A stretch of DNA of 64,000 nt from Mycolicibacterium peregrinum (GTDB taxonomy: Bacteria; Actinomycetota; Actinomycetes; Mycobacteriales; Mycobacteriaceae): positions 62,001 to 126,000 of the forward strand of contig NZ_LZSO01000023.1 of the NCBI RefSeq assembly GCF_001665785.1. Direction: 5' to 3'. The translations under genes and the position numbers were made by a program. Below are positions 1 to 9,681 of this stretch, piece after piece. Every line of letters begins with the position of its first letter. Positions within the stretch are counted from its first letter, which is position 1. Under the pieces are notes generated by a model. That model had not been told where the DNA came from and made no database searches. It was given only the letters and a program-made list of their open reading frames with translations.

Positions 1-269
1 GACGTCTCGTGAACGGTGCGCAGCCGCTCCGGTGGCCGACGAGGACGCGACTTGCGTTGCTTGGACTGGTCACGCGGGGTCGGGGCGGAATTTGCGGTGC
101 TGACGGGAGCTTCGCCCGGGCCGTCGGTGTGGCGTTCGGCATCGTTGCCCTGATCGCCTGCCGGTGGCCCCGCCGCCCTTTGTGCACGACGACGGCCACG
201 ACGCCGACTGCGGCGCCGTCGTGGTTTGGCCTGTTCGCCGTCCGACACCCAAGCGATAGTAGCTGCCAT
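1..269 (-). CDS. mutT4: MutT4-like NUDIX hydrolase, N-terminal part (runs off the window)
   Basis: Reading the minus strand from ATG at 269 gives an open frame that leaves the window at base 1. It starts with a very basic Arg-rich tail (residues about 10-35), then a Pro/Arg-rich linker, and ends with RLRTVHETS, which matches the segment just before the NUDIX domain of Mtb MutT4 (Rv3908). AGGAGG lies about 9 nt upstream. An internal GTG (248) would give the shorter start that resembles Mtb more closely. The gene is divergent from pcnA with about 63 nt between the starts, as in Mtb. The catalytic NUDIX box is outside the window, so activity cannot be judged here. Confidence 0.85.
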   Translation of the reverse strand, partial: MAATIAWVSDGEQAKPRRRRSRRRGRRRAQRAAGPPAGDQGNDAERHTDGPGEAPVSTANSAPTPRDQSKQRKSRPRRPPERLRTVHET

Positions 270-332
270 GGGGTTGGCCTCCTGCCGCACTCGCCGGTTG
301 TGACCACACCGCGAGCATTAGGCTCATCGAAC

Positions 333-1802
333 GTGTCCGACGCTGTTGTTACTGATGCCGAATTGCTGGCCGGCGCGCTGGTCGCGCTGAACCAACGCGC
401 CGAGGTGCTGCGCGCGCTCGGTGCGGTGTTCGCTGAGGCGGGTCACGAGCTGTATCTGGTCGGCGGCAGTGTCCGCGACGCGCTGCTGGGCCGGTTGACC
501 GAACACAGTGATCTCGATTTCACCACCGACGCCCGTCCCGAGCAGATGCTGAAGGTTCTGCGTCCGTGGGCCGACGCGCTGTGGGAGACCGGGATCGAGT
601 TCGGCACGATCGGCGTGGGCAAGCGGGTGGGCGGGGTGGAGCACCGTCTCGAGATCACCACGTTCCGCGCCGACAGCTATGACCAGGTGTCGAGGAACCC
701 GACGGTCGAGTTCGGCGACAACCTCGATGACGACCTGGCGCGCCGCGACTTCACCGTGAACGCCATGGCGGTGCGCATCACGGCCGACGGTCCGGCCGAA
801 TTCCGCGATCCTCTTGGCGGTTTGGCGGCCATTCAGGCCAAGGTGCTCGACACCCCGTCGGCACCGGAGGTGTCGTTCGGGGATGATCCGCTGCGGATGC
901 TGCGCGCGGCCCGGTTCGTTTCGCAGCTCGGGTTCGGGGTGGCGCCGCGAGTGCTCGAGGCGCTGCTGGAGATGGCTCCGCAGCTGGAGCGCATCACCGT
1001 CGAGCGGGTCGCGGCCGAACTGGACAAGCTGCTGCTCGGGGCCGATCCGGTGGCCGGCGTCGATCTCATGGTGCAGACCGGGCTGGGCGATGTGGTCCTG
1101 CCCGAGGTCGGCGAGATGCGGATGGCCATCGACGAACACCATCAGCACAAGGATGTGTACTGGCATTCGCTGACGGTGCTGCGGCAGGCGGTGGATCTCG
1201 AAGATGAGGGTCCGGATCTCGTATTGCGTTGGGCCGCACTGCTTCACGACATCGGCAAGCCCGCGACCCGCAAGCACGAATCCGACGGCGGGGTGAGCTT
1301 TCACCACCATGAGGTGGTCGGTGCCAAGATGACCCGCAAGCGGATGCGCGCGCTCAAGTACTCCAAGCAGATGGTGGACGACGTATCTCAGCTCGTCTAC
1401 CTGCATCTGCGGTTCCACGGCTATGCCGACGACAAGGGCAGCGGGAAGTGGACCGACTCGGCGGTGCGGCGTTACGTCACCGATGCCGGCCCGCTGCTGA
1501 GCCGGCTGCACAAGCTGGTCCGCGCCGACTGCACCACCAGGAACAAGCGTCGGGCGGCGCGCTTGCAGGCCAACTACGACGATCTGGAGAACCGGATCGG
1601 CGAGTTGGCGGCGAAGGAGGATCTGCAGCGGGTCCGGCCGGACCTCGACGGCAACGAGATCATGGAGATCCTCGGCATTCCCGCGGGTCCGCAGGTCGGC
1701 GAGGCCTGGAAGTACCTCAAGGAGCTCCGCCTCGACCATGGACCGCTGTCCCGTGAGCAGGCCGTCGACGAATTGTTGAAGTGGTGGAACGCCAGGAGCT
1801 GA
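333..1802 (+). CDS. pcnA: CCA tRNA nucleotidyltransferase
   Basis: Adds or repairs the 3' CCA of tRNAs (class II nucleotidyltransferase). The polymerase beta-like head has LVGGSVRDALLG near residue 35 and the metal-binding HSDLDFTTDA nearby. The RRDFTVNAMA motif follows around residue 140, then the tRNA/nucleotide-binding domain. An HD-type domain is visible at LLHDIGKP and HHHEVVGA. GTG at 333 gives 489 residues, close to the Mtb protein (480). The frame stays open to base 9, but the extra residues overlap the divergent mutT4 and look like non-coding composition. It is followed 18 nt later by the Asp-rich repeat gene. Confidence 0.95.
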   Translation: MSDAVVTDAELLAGALVALNQRAEVLRALGAVFAEAGHELYLVGGSVRDALLGRLTEHSDLDFTTDARPEQMLKVLRPWADALWETGIEFGTIGVGKRVGGVEHRLEITTFRADSYDQVSRNPTVEFGDNLDDDLARRDFTVNAMAVRITADGPAEFRDPLGGLAAIQAKVLDTPSAPEVSFGDDPLRMLRAARFVSQLGFGVAPRVLEALLEMAPQLERITVERVAAELDKLLLGADPVAGVDLMVQTGLGDVVLPEVGEMRMAIDEHHQHKDVYWHSLTVLRQAVDLEDEGPDLVLRWAALLHDIGKPATRKHESDGGVSFHHHEVVGAKMTRKRMRALKYSKQMVDDVSQLVYLHLRFHGYADDKGSGKWTDSAVRRYVTDAGPLLSRLHKLVRADCTTRNKRRAARLQANYDDLENRIGELAAKEDLQRVRPDLDGNEIMEILGIPAGPQVGEAWKYLKELRLDHGPLSREQAVDELLKWWNARS

Positions 1803-1820
1803 TCATGCGTCTGATCAGAC

Positions 1821-2348
1821 ATGGACTACTGCCTGGGTGAGCCTGACGGGACGGCGACCATCTTCACCGGCTCGCCGGATACGGATGTGGACGGGGATGG
1901 CAGTCCCGACGGCATCGGGCTCGATTTCGACGGGGACGGCCGCATCGACGACGTGATGGCCGATTTCGACGGGGACGGCATCGCCGAGCGGATGGTGCTC
2001 GATGCCGATGACGACGGACAGGCCGAGAGTTATTTCTCCGACGACGGTTCGGGGACCTGGGCTGTGAGTGTGGACCGGTCCGGCCAGGTGCGCTGGTTCG
2101 GTTTGGACGGGGTGGAGCGGGCGATCGGCGGGCAGGAGCGCAGCGACTCGGGAATCGATGGAGTAGCGGTGATCGATTTCGATGGTGACGGGGCTACCGA
2201 CGACCGGTTGATCGACGTCGACGGGGACGGCCTGGCTGACCGGGTGCTGGCCGGGAACCTGGCGTACGTCGACACCGATGGCGACGGCCGTTGGGACATG
2301 AAGCTGGCGGATACCGATGGCGACGGGCGCGCCGATTCGGTGTCGTGA
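1821..2348 (+). CDS. Asp-rich DxDxDG-repeat protein (Rv3906c-like, DUF6802 type)
   Basis: A 175-residue protein built from repeats of the form D-x-D-G-D-G, at least eight copies (for example DFDGDGRID, DVDGDGLAD, DTDGDGRAD). Such loops resemble thrombospondin type 3 or dockerin calcium-binding loops, so calcium binding is an inference from the motif. There is no signal peptide and no predicted membrane span; the start MDYCLGEPDGTA is like Mtb Rv3906c. It lies 18 nt after pcnA in the same direction and is probably cotranscribed. The cellular role is not known to me. Confidence 0.8.
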   Translation: MDYCLGEPDGTATIFTGSPDTDVDGDGSPDGIGLDFDGDGRIDDVMADFDGDGIAERMVLDADDDGQAESYFSDDGSGTWAVSVDRSGQVRWFGLDGVERAIGGQERSDSGIDGVAVIDFDGDGATDDRLIDVDGDGLADRVLAGNLAYVDTDGDGRWDMKLADTDGDGRADSVS

Positions 2349-2448
2349 GCGCCGACTCGGCATCCTGAGCATCGACTCTGCGGTGAGGGCGCCGGCTACT
2401 CGAACTTTCGCGCCCTGAGCACAGAATCGAATTCCGCCAGTCGGCTGC

Positions 2449-3225
2449 TCAGCCCCGCCCGGCGCCCGGAGGCCCGGCGAAGGCCTGCGCGATCGTCAAC
2501 CACTTGGCGGCGTCGTCGCCGACGGCGGTCACGTCCAGTTCGGCGGGGGCCCGGCGCTGGGTGACCAGCATGCAGAAGTCTTCGGCAGATCCCATCACGC
2601 GCTGCTGTGCGTCGGCCGGTCCCCATTCCCACAGCGAGCCGTCGGGCGCGGTCAGCTCCACCCGGAACGGCTCGGCGGGCGGGGTCAGCCCGTGCACAGT
2701 GAATGCGAAATCCCTTGTGCGAAAGCCGATGTGGGCGATCGAACGGAGCCGCTCGGTGGCGGGACGATGCACCCCCAACGCGTCGGCCACATCGAGACCG
2801 TGCGCCCAGGTCTCCATCATGCGGGCGGTGGCCATCGACGTCGCGCTCATCGGCGGGCCGAACCACGGCAGCTTGCGGCCCTCGGCCACGTTCACGAGTT
2901 CGGCGTGCAGTCGCGCGCGGGTTTCGCGCCAGTCCGCCAACAGCTGCCCGGGCGGCGTCAGCGCGAGTTCCTCGGCTGCGGCGTCGACGAATCCCGTCGG
3001 GTTCTGCATCGCCTCGGCGAGGACGGCGTCGAAGCCGGACTGGTCGGTGATCGCGATGACCGACACCCGGTCGGTCCACAACAGGTGGGCGATCTGATGG
3101 GCAATGGTCCAGCCCTCGGACGGCGTGGCGGTGGCCCAGCGCTCGGGCGGCAGGTCGGCCACCAGGGCGTCGAGTACATCGCTCTCGGCGGACAGGTCGG
3201 CCACGATCGGCCCGGCGCTCACCAT
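2449..3225 (-). CDS. TIGR03084-type DinB/maleylpyruvate isomerase-like protein (Rv0036c-like)
   Basis: A 258-residue protein of the mycothiol-dependent maleylpyruvate isomerase N-terminal (DinB-like four-helix) superfamily. The helix containing [15 protein letters not shown] (near residue 40) supplies His residues at the usual metal-binding position, and [13 protein letters not shown] (about residue 140) gives the third conserved His region. A C-terminal small domain follows (residues about 175-250). ATG at 3225 is chosen because upstream codons run into a low-quality Arg-rich stretch. The substrate is unknown. In Mtb this gene is next to Rv0037c, as here. Confidence 0.82.
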   Translation of the reverse strand: MVSAGPIVADLSAESDVLDALVADLPPERWATATPSEGWTIAHQIAHLLWTDRVSVIAITDQSGFDAVLAEAMQNPTGFVDAAAEELALTPPGQLLADWRETRARLHAELVNVAEGRKLPWFGPPMSATSMATARMMETWAHGLDVADALGVHRPATERLRSIAHIGFRTRDFAFTVHGLTPPAEPFRVELTAPDGSLWEWGPADAQQRVMGSAEDFCMLVTQRRAPAELDVTAVGDDAAKWLTIAQAFAGPPGAGRG

Positions 3226-3248
3226 GGCGGTCAGCCTAGACCGGGGGA

Positions 3249-4532
3249 TCACACCCGCTTCGGGGATGCCACCGTCGCGTGCAGTCCGAGCCCGATCAGG
3301 TAGGCGACCGCCCCGGCGGCCACCAGGGCGGGCGATTGTCCGTCGTCGGGAATCACCGCTGCCGCCACCGCGATGGCCGCGACGAACGAGATCCAGAACA
3401 GCGCATCCTGCACGGTGAACACGTGCCCGCGCAGGGCATCGTCGACGTCGATCTGCATCGCCGAATCCGCGCACAACTTCACCAGCTGCCCGGCCGCGCC
3501 GAGCAGCAGGCCGCACGTCAGCATCACCGGGATGTGCAGGCCCATGGCCCCGAGCTGGATCACCACGGCCATGCCGAGAGCGCCGTTGGCCGTCGCGTAG
3601 CGCCCGAACCGGGCGATCACCGCAGGGGCGGCGACGGTGGCCGCGAACTGTCCGATCCCTCCGGCCGCCATGAACAGCACGGCGCTGCCCAACCCCAGAC
3701 CGGTCACATCGGGGTTGTCGGTGTGCCGGACGATCACCAGCACCAGCAGCGAGTTGATGCCGAACGCCATGCGGTGCGCGGCGAGGCCGGCCAGGGTTCC
3801 CGCCACGGGCCGCACGGCCAGCACGGTGCGGGCACCGTGCACCCAGCCGGTGGACACCGCATAGACCACCGAGCCGTGGATGGCGCGTTTGCTCTCATGC
3901 GGGCCCAGCACGTGCGGACCGAAGCGCACCGACAGCCATAGCGCCAGCGCCACCGGGAGGGCCACCATGAACATGACCACCGAGGCACCGGTGTCGTCGG
4001 CACCGAACAGCTTGCGCGGCACCAGCATGAAGTCCGCGCCGAGGAAGGCCGCCAGCGAGCCGATCGCCGTGGCCACCGAGTTCATCGTGATCACCCGGTC
4101 CTGCGGCACCACATCGGGCAGCGAGGCCGACAGACCCGACGAGACGAACCGGGTGAACCCGTTGACGATCAGGGCACAGCACAGGATCGGCATGTCGCCG
4201 ACGCCCAACGACAGCAATACGCCGACCGCCACGACCACGAGCAGCCGGCCCACGTTGGCACCGATCAGCACCAGCCGGCGGTCCCACCGGTCCAGCAGGG
4301 CCCCGGCGAACGGACCGAGCACCGAGTAGGGCAGGAACATCACCGCGAACGCCATCGCGATCTGCCACGGCTCGGCCTGGCGTTCCGGATTGAACAGGAT
4401 CGCGCCCGCGAGCCCGGCCTGGAACAGGCCGTCGGCGAACTGGCTGACCGCGCGCAGTTCCAGCAGGCGGCGGAACTCGGTCATGCCACGCAAGGAGTGC
4501 CAGAGGGCACGGGGCGCGCGTACATGAACCAC
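3249..4532 (-). CDS. MFS transporter (Rv0037c-like)
   Basis: About 427 residues with roughly twelve hydrophobic segments, typical of the major facilitator superfamily. The loop [13 protein letters not shown] between helices 2 and 3 is the family signature (D-R-x-x-R-R). GTG at 4532 gives the start [13 protein letters not shown] at 4484 ([11 protein letters not shown]) is a shorter alternative. An upstream extension would overlap the divergent yqgE and is rejected. The substrate cannot be read from sequence. The gene ends 23 nt from the preceding minus-strand gene's start, so the two are probably cotranscribed (this one first). Confidence 0.88.
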   Translation of the reverse strand: MVHVRAPRALWHSLRGMTEFRRLLELRAVSQFADGLFQAGLAGAILFNPERQAEPWQIAMAFAVMFLPYSVLGPFAGALLDRWDRRLVLIGANVGRLLVVVAVGVLLSLGVGDMPILCCALIVNGFTRFVSSGLSASLPDVVPQDRVITMNSVATAIGSLAAFLGADFMLVPRKLFGADDTGASVVMFMVALPVALALWLSVRFGPHVLGPHESKRAIHGSVVYAVSTGWVHGARTVLAVRPVAGTLAGLAAHRMAFGINSLLVLVIVRHTDNPDVTGLGLGSAVLFMAAGGIGQFAATVAAPAVIARFGRYATANGALGMAVVIQLGAMGLHIPVMLTCGLLLGAAGQLVKLCADSAMQIDVDDALRGHVFTVQDALFWISFVAAIAVAAAVIPDDGQSPALVAAGAVAYLIGLGLHATVASPKRV

Positions 4533-4620
4533 CCGATCAACAGTACAAAGGTGCGCCGAAATCCGACCGCGCCCGGGCTTGTTCGCCACGTCTTGGCAAT
4601 CGCGGTGCCATGATGTAACC

Positions 4621-5226
4621 GTGGCGCAGTCAGAAGACCCGGAGGATTTCATCGCGCCTGCGGCGCATCGGGTACGGCCGGGCACGCTGCTGCTGGCCAA
4701 TACCGATCTGCTCGAGCCGACCTTCCGGCGCAGCGTCATCTACATCGTCGAGCACAACGCCGGCGGAACCCTCGGCGTGGTGTTGAACCGGCCGAGCGAG
4801 ACCGCGGTCTACAACGTGCTGCCGCAATGGTCGAAGCTCACCACCAAACCCAAGACCATGTTCATCGGCGGTCCGGTCAAACGGGACTCGGCATTGTGCC
4901 TCGCGACGCTGCGGGTCGGCATGCAGGCCGATGGCGTTCCGGGACTGCGGCACGTGCAGGGCCGCGTGGTGATGGTCGACCTGGACGCCGACCCGGACAC
5001 GCTGGCCCCGGTGATCGAGGGTGTGCGGATATTCGCCGGATACTCCGGCTGGACCATCGGCCAGCTCGACGGCGAGATCGAGCGCGACGATTGGATCGTG
5101 CTGTCGGCGCTGCCGTCGGATGTGTTGATCGAGCCGCGGGTCGATCTGTGGGGCCGGGTGTTGCGTCGTCAGCCGTTGCCGATGTCGTTGTTGGCCACGC
5201 ATCCGATCGACGTGAGCCGCAACTAG
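4621..5226 (+). CDS. YqgE/AlgH family protein (UPF0301, Rv0038-like)
   Basis: A 201-residue protein of the YqgE/AlgH (DUF179) family. Typical family motifs are [20 protein letters not shown] at the start, [18 protein letters not shown] and [13 protein letters not shown]. The GTG at 4621 matches the Mtb Rv0038 start region. It is divergent from the MFS gene. The biochemical role of this family is not established, although AlgH is linked to alginate regulation in Pseudomonas, which cannot simply be carried over here. Confidence 0.9.
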   Translation: MAQSEDPEDFIAPAAHRVRPGTLLLANTDLLEPTFRRSVIYIVEHNAGGTLGVVLNRPSETAVYNVLPQWSKLTTKPKTMFIGGPVKRDSALCLATLRVGMQADGVPGLRHVQGRVVMVDLDADPDTLAPVIEGVRIFAGYSGWTIGQLDGEIERDDWIVLSALPSDVLIEPRVDLWGRVLRRQPLPMSLLATHPIDVSRN

Positions 5227-5234
5227 CCTCTGGA

Positions 5235-5585
5235 CTACTTACAAGACAGGGTGCAGCTGGCGCACGAGCCGGCGCAGTCCGCTCCCGAGCCGGCGCCCGC
5301 CTCCGCCGCCGCGACGGCCTTGGCGCTCTGCCAGCAGCCGGCGGCGACCGTGGCGACGGCCCCGATGATGCACACCATGACGACCATCAGGCCGGTGTGG
5401 GGCGCGGCCGCCAGGGCGGCGGCACCTCCGGCGGCGAGCATGACCGCGGCGGCCAGTTGGGTCGGGGCCACAGCCCTCAGGACCGAGCGCACGGGATCAC
5501 CGGTACGGGGCCTGGTCAACAACCACAGCCCGAGCACACCGACGATGACGGCGGCGCTCAAACACAGCAGCGCGGCGATCAGCAT
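5235..5585 (-). CDS. Small membrane protein (Rv0039c-like)
   Basis: A 116-residue protein with three hydrophobic segments (about residues 3-25, 45-62 and 64-85) and a Cys-rich tail (CAGSCASCTLSC, four Cys). The ATG at 5585 gives a length matching Mtb Rv0039c, including the shared APTQLAAAVMLAAGG segment. It converges on yqgE with 8 nt between the stops. The four C-terminal Cys could bind a metal or form disulfides; function unknown. Confidence 0.8.
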   Translation of the reverse strand: MLIAALLCLSAAVIVGVLGLWLLTRPRTGDPVRSVLRAVAPTQLAAAVMLAAGGAAALAAAPHTGLMVVMVCIIGAVATVAAGCWQSAKAVAAAEAGAGSGADCAGSCASCTLSCK

Positions 5586-5643
5586 GCGCCACACAATACG
5601 AGGCGCCGGTCGGTATTGCGAGGTCGGGGCGGGTTCCGGTGGT

Positions 5644-6555
5644 TCAACCCTGCAGGCCCAGGAGCTGGGGCAAACCCGGTTGTGGCGCGGGGGCGGCCGG
5701 GGCGGGAGTAGCTGGCGGAGCGGGAGCCGCCGGGGCCGGCGCGCTGACCTTGAACCCGGACACGATCGCGTCGGCGGCGTCGGCAGCCGCGGAAACACCC
5801 TGGTTGGCGGCCGAGGAGTTCACCGACAACGACACCAGGTAACGGTCGGGGCCTGCGGTGGCCAGGATGTGCCTGCGTGACGTGTTGAGCACCTGGCTGC
5901 CGGACAGGTAGCTACCTTCGATAAATGCCGACGGGAAACCGTTGAAGTCACCCATGGCCATGTCGGTGGGGCGCCAGTTCTGCAGCTGCTGGGTATCGAC
6001 GAATCCGTGGCTGACCGCTTCGACCGGGTCGAAGTTGCCGACGAGCTTGTAGACCACGACCTGTGCATTGGGGGTGTAGAGGTCGGTGCTGGCGCGGTCG
6101 GCGATCACCGCGAAGGCGTCGGGCACGTTGGGGTCGGGCACCTTGGTCCAGCCCGACGGCAGCGGCAGGACGATGCTGAGCGCCTTGAAGTCGTGGCTGA
6201 CCTGAGGCTCCATCTTCACGCCCTTGCTCTTGAAGAATTCGGCAAAGGTGCCAGAGGAGGCCGGGGTGATGGTCTGGGCCGGTGCGACAGGCGCTGCGAC
6301 CGCCGGCGCGGCGTTGGCTGCCGCACCCGGGGCTGCTGCGGCAGCGGGTACTGCGGTGGCCGGGGCCGCCGGGGCGGCGGGGGCTGCGGCAGGGGCGACC
6401 GTGACCGTCTGGGTCACCGTCACCGGGCCGGGAACGCTGGGAACCGGAAGGAGGGGTTCGGCAGAGGCGGTCTGACCGGTGAAACCGACAACCCCGGCCA
6501 CGCCGATGGCCATCCCCGCTGCCAGCACCCGCCACCGGCGGGTCAACTCGATCAT
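5644..6555 (-). CDS. mtc28: Secreted proline/alanine-rich antigen, Mtc28-like (Rv0040c)
   Basis: A 303-residue exported protein. Residues 1-32 form a signal peptide (basic start MIELTRRW, hydrophobic core, ASA-E cleavage site). A long Ala/Pro linker follows (about 45-95), then the globular LpqN/Mtc28-type domain (about 100-275), and an Ala/Pro-rich tail. GGGAGGAATC precedes the ATG at 6555. In Mtb the homolog is the 28 kDa proline-rich antigen next to leuS, as here. It probably acts in the cell envelope, but its biochemical role is unclear. Confidence 0.88.
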   Translation of the reverse strand: MIELTRRWRVLAAGMAIGVAGVVGFTGQTASAEPLLPVPSVPGPVTVTQTVTVAPAAAPAAPAAPATAVPAAAAAPGAAANAAPAVAAPVAPAQTITPASSGTFAEFFKSKGVKMEPQVSHDFKALSIVLPLPSGWTKVPDPNVPDAFAVIADRASTDLYTPNAQVVVYKLVGNFDPVEAVSHGFVDTQQLQNWRPTDMAMGDFNGFPSAFIEGSYLSGSQVLNTSRRHILATAGPDRYLVSLSVNSSAANQGVSAAADAADAIVSGFKVSAPAPAAPAPPATPAPAAPAPQPGLPQLLGLQG

Positions 6556-6767
6556 CGCTTGATTCCTCCCGCAAACCCGTGCCCCCACCTGGGGAGCGTC
6601 CACTGAGCGCCGAGACTATCCAGGGATGACGGCCCTTCACCAGCACCTCAATCGACCTGGAATCAACCCCTGACAGGGCCGCGACGAAACCGATACCAAC
6701 CTGTGGCCTGCGTCATCGGAAGACGGGCGGTGAGCTGCCCAAACCGTGGCCTTATACCCTGAACGGC

Positions 6768-9632
6768 GTGATCGAACCCGCCGCCGCCGCCCAGTCAGGG
6801 CAGTCAGAGGACACCCCGCAGCACCGCTACACCGCGGAGCTGGCGGGTCAGATCGAGCAGTCCTGGCAGCAGACCTGGGCCGAACTCGGCACGTTCAACG
6901 TGGACAATCCGGTGGGCTCGCTGGCACCGGCGGACGGCTCGCCGGTGCCCGCCGACAAGATGTTCGTCCAGGACATGTTCCCGTACCCGTCCGGCGACGG
7001 CCTGCACGTCGGGCACCCGTTGGGTTACATCGCCACCGACGTCTACGCCCGGTACTACCGGATGACCGGGCACAACGTGCTGCACGCGCTGGGCTTCGAC
7101 GCGTTCGGTCTGCCCGCCGAGCAGTACGCCGTGCAGACCGGGACGCACCCGCGAACCCGTACCGAGGCCAACATCGTCAACTTCCGCCGCCAGCTGGGTC
7201 GGCTGGGTCTTGGCCACGATTCGCGCCGCAGCTTCGCCACCACCGATGTCGACTTCTACAAGTGGACCCAGTGGATCTTCCTGCAGATCTACAACGCCTG
7301 GTTCGACACGGCGGCCGCGAAGGCCCGGCCCATTTCCGAGCTGGTGGCCGAATTCGAGTCCGGGGCACGCACTCTCGACGACGGCAGGGTCTGGGCCGAG
7401 CTGTCGGCCGCCGAGCGCGCCGACGTGGTGGACGACTATCGGCTGGTGTACCACGCCGATTCGATGGTGAACTGGTGCCCGGGCCTGGGCACGGTGCTGG
7501 CCAACGAGGAAGTCACCGCCGACGGACGCAGCGATCGCGGCAACTTCCCGGTGTTCCGGAAGCGGTTGCGGCAGTGGATGATGCGCATCACCGCCTATTC
7601 GGACCGGTTGCTCGACGACCTGGAGCTAGTGGAATGGCCGGACAAGGTCAAGGCCATGCAGCGCAACTGGATCGGCCGCTCCACCGGAGCATCGGTGGAA
7701 TTCGGCACCGCGGCCGGTGATGTCGAGGTCTTCACCACCCGCCCGGACACCCTGTTCGGCGCCACCTATCTGGTGCTGGCTCCCGAGCACGATCTGGTCG
7801 ACGCGCTGACCGCCGACGCCTGGCCCGAGGGCACGGATTCACGGTGGACCTTCGGCGCGGCGACCCCGGCGGAGGCCGTCGCCGCCTACCGCGCCGGGAT
7901 CGCGGCCAAGTCGGATCTGGAGCGCCAGGAGAACAAGACCAAGACCGGTGTGTTCCTGGGTGCGTACGCCACCAATCCCGTCAACGGGCAACAGGTTCCG
8001 GTGTTCATCGCCGACTATGTGCTGGCCGGATACGGCACCGGCGCCATCATGGCGGTGCCCGGTGGCGACCAGCGTGACTGGGACTTCGCCACCGAATTCG
8101 GCCTGCCCATCATCGAGGTGGTCTCCGGTGGTGACATCACCGAGGCGGCCTACAACGGCGACGGCACGATGGTCAACTCCGACTATCTCAACGGGCTGTC
8201 GGTGACCGAGGCCAAGCAGGCCGTCATCGAGCGCCTCGAGGCCGACGGTCGCGGCCGGGCCAGGATCGAATACAAGCTGCGGGACTGGTTGTTCGCCCGG
8301 CAGCGGTACTGGGGTGAGCCGTTCCCCATCGTGTACGACGCCGACGGCCGCGCCCATCCGCTGCCGGAATCGGCTCTACCGGTGGAACTTCCGGACATCC
8401 CGGACTATGCCCCGGTGTCGTTCGACCCCGACGACGCCGACAGTGAACCGTCGCCGCCGCTGGGCAAGGCCACCGAGTGGGTACACGTCGAGCTGGATCT
8501 CGGCGACGGGCTGCAGACCTACACCCGCGACACCAACGTGATGCCGCAGTGGGCGGGCAGCTCCTGGTACGAGCTGCGCTACACCGACCCGCAGAACTCG
8601 GAAGAGCTGTGCGCCAAGGAGAACGAGGCCTACTGGATGGGCCCGCGTCCGGCCGAGCACGGACCGAACGATCCGGGCGGTGTGGACCTGTACGTCGGCG
8701 GTGTCGAGCATGCGGTGCTGCACCTGCTGTACTCGCGGTTCTGGCACAAGGTGCTGTTCGACCTCGGCTTCGTCAGTTCGAAGGAGCCCTACCGCCGCCT
8801 GGTCAACCAGGGTTACATCCAGGCCTTCGCCTACACCGATGCCAGGGGCAGCTATGTGCCTGCGGCCGAAGTCGTCGAGCGTGACGGGAAGTTCTTCTGG
8901 CCGGGCCCCGACGGTGAAATACAGGTCAACCAGGAGTTCGGCAAGATCGGCAAGAGCCTGAAGAACTCCGTCTCACCCGACGAGATCTGCGACGAGTACG
9001 GCGCGGACACCCTTCGGGTCTACGAGATGTCGATGGGCCCGCTGGAGGCGTCGCGGCCGTGGGCCACCAAGGACGTCGTCGGCGCACACCGCTTCCTGCA
9101 GCGGGTGTGGCGTGTGGTGGTCTCCGAAGAAACCGGAGCGACCGACGTCAACGAACACGAGGCACTCGACACCGACACGCTGAAGATCCTGCACCGCACC
9201 ATCGCCGGTGTGACCGAAGACTATGCGGCACTTCGCAACAACACCGCCGCGGCCAAGCTGATCGAGTACACCAACCACCTCACCAAGGCGGGTGTCGCGG
9301 CTCGAGCCGCGATCGAACCGCTGGTGCTCATGGTGGCCCCGCTGGCCCCGCACCTGGCCGAGGAGTTGTGGAAGCGGTTGGGTCACGACACCTCACTGGC
9401 GCACGGGCCGTTCCCGGTGGCCGATCCGCAGTACCTGGTGGACGACACCATCGAGTTCCCGGTCCAGGTCAACGGCAAGGTCCGCGGCAAGATCACGGTC
9501 GCTGCCGATGCCGAGGCCGCGGACATCCAGGCGGCGGCCCTGGCCGACGAGAAGGTGCAGGCGTTTCTGGACGGTGCCACACCCAAGAAGGTGATCGTGG
9601 TCCCGGGCCGGCTGGTCAACCTCGTCGTCTAG
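6768..9632 (+). CDS. leuS: Leucyl-tRNA synthetase
   Basis: Charges tRNA-Leu with leucine in the cytoplasm. The 954-residue class I synthetase has the HIGH-type motif as HVGHPLGY (about residue 77), the CP1 editing domain in the middle (TTRPDTLFG and the [15 protein letters not shown] segment), and the KMSKS-type motif as [10 protein letters not shown] (about residue 727). The C-terminal leucyl-specific domain ends the protein. A TATACC -10-like box at 6753-6758 lies 9 nt before the GTG start with no Shine-Dalgarno sequence, so translation is probably leaderless. No T-box leader is visible upstream. Confidence 0.97.
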   Translation: MIEPAAAAQSGQSEDTPQHRYTAELAGQIEQSWQQTWAELGTFNVDNPVGSLAPADGSPVPADKMFVQDMFPYPSGDGLHVGHPLGYIATDVYARYYRMTGHNVLHALGFDAFGLPAEQYAVQTGTHPRTRTEANIVNFRRQLGRLGLGHDSRRSFATTDVDFYKWTQWIFLQIYNAWFDTAAAKARPISELVAEFESGARTLDDGRVWAELSAAERADVVDDYRLVYHADSMVNWCPGLGTVLANEEVTADGRSDRGNFPVFRKRLRQWMMRITAYSDRLLDDLELVEWPDKVKAMQRNWIGRSTGASVEFGTAAGDVEVFTTRPDTLFGATYLVLAPEHDLVDALTADAWPEGTDSRWTFGAATPAEAVAAYRAGIAAKSDLERQENKTKTGVFLGAYATNPVNGQQVPVFIADYVLAGYGTGAIMAVPGGDQRDWDFATEFGLPIIEVVSGGDITEAAYNGDGTMVNSDYLNGLSVTEAKQAVIERLEADGRGRARIEYKLRDWLFARQRYWGEPFPIVYDADGRAHPLPESALPVELPDIPDYAPVSFDPDDADSEPSPPLGKATEWVHVELDLGDGLQTYTRDTNVMPQWAGSSWYELRYTDPQNSEELCAKENEAYWMGPRPAEHGPNDPGGVDLYVGGVEHAVLHLLYSRFWHKVLFDLGFVSSKEPYRRLVNQGYIQAFAYTDARGSYVPAAEVVERDGKFFWPGPDGEIQVNQEFGKIGKSLKNSVSPDEICDEYGADTLRVYEMSMGPLEASRPWATKDVVGAHRFLQRVWRVVVSEETGATDVNEHEALDTDTLKILHRTIAGVTEDYAALRNNTAAAKLIEYTNHLTKAGVAARAAIEPLVLMVAPLAPHLAEELWKRLGHDTSLAHGPFPVADPQYLVDDTIEFPVQVNGKVRGKITVAADAEAADIQAAALADEKVQAFLDGATPKKVIVVPGRLVNLVV

Positions 9633-9634
9633 AG

Positions 9635-9681
9635 ATTTGGGTGCATCCAGTAACGGTCAGCGTTACTGGATGCACCCAAAT
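9635..9681. terminator. Perfect 21-bp inverted repeat between convergent genes
   Basis: Left arm 9635-9655, 5-nt loop GTCAG, right arm 9661-9681, with no mismatch. It starts two bases after the leuS stop, and its last base is the first base of the complementary stop of the short-chain dehydrogenase gene. It ends in TTT on either strand, so it is best read as a bidirectional terminator. Confidence 0.8.

Noticed and set aside
9..332. N-terminal extension of pcnA
   Set aside because: It covers the divergent mutT4 start region and its translation lacks protein-like character; GTG 333 matches known length.
324..1739. 471-codon minus-strand frame opposite pcnA
   Set aside because: Pure mirror of a clear coding gene; composition His/Arg/Val-rich with no domain or RBS.
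4533..4739. N-terminal extension of the MFS gene
   Set aside because: Overlaps the divergent yqgE and lacks membrane helix character.
6556..6767. T-box leader before leuS
   Set aside because: No specifier stem or T-box sequence; a promoter directly before the start is a better explanation.
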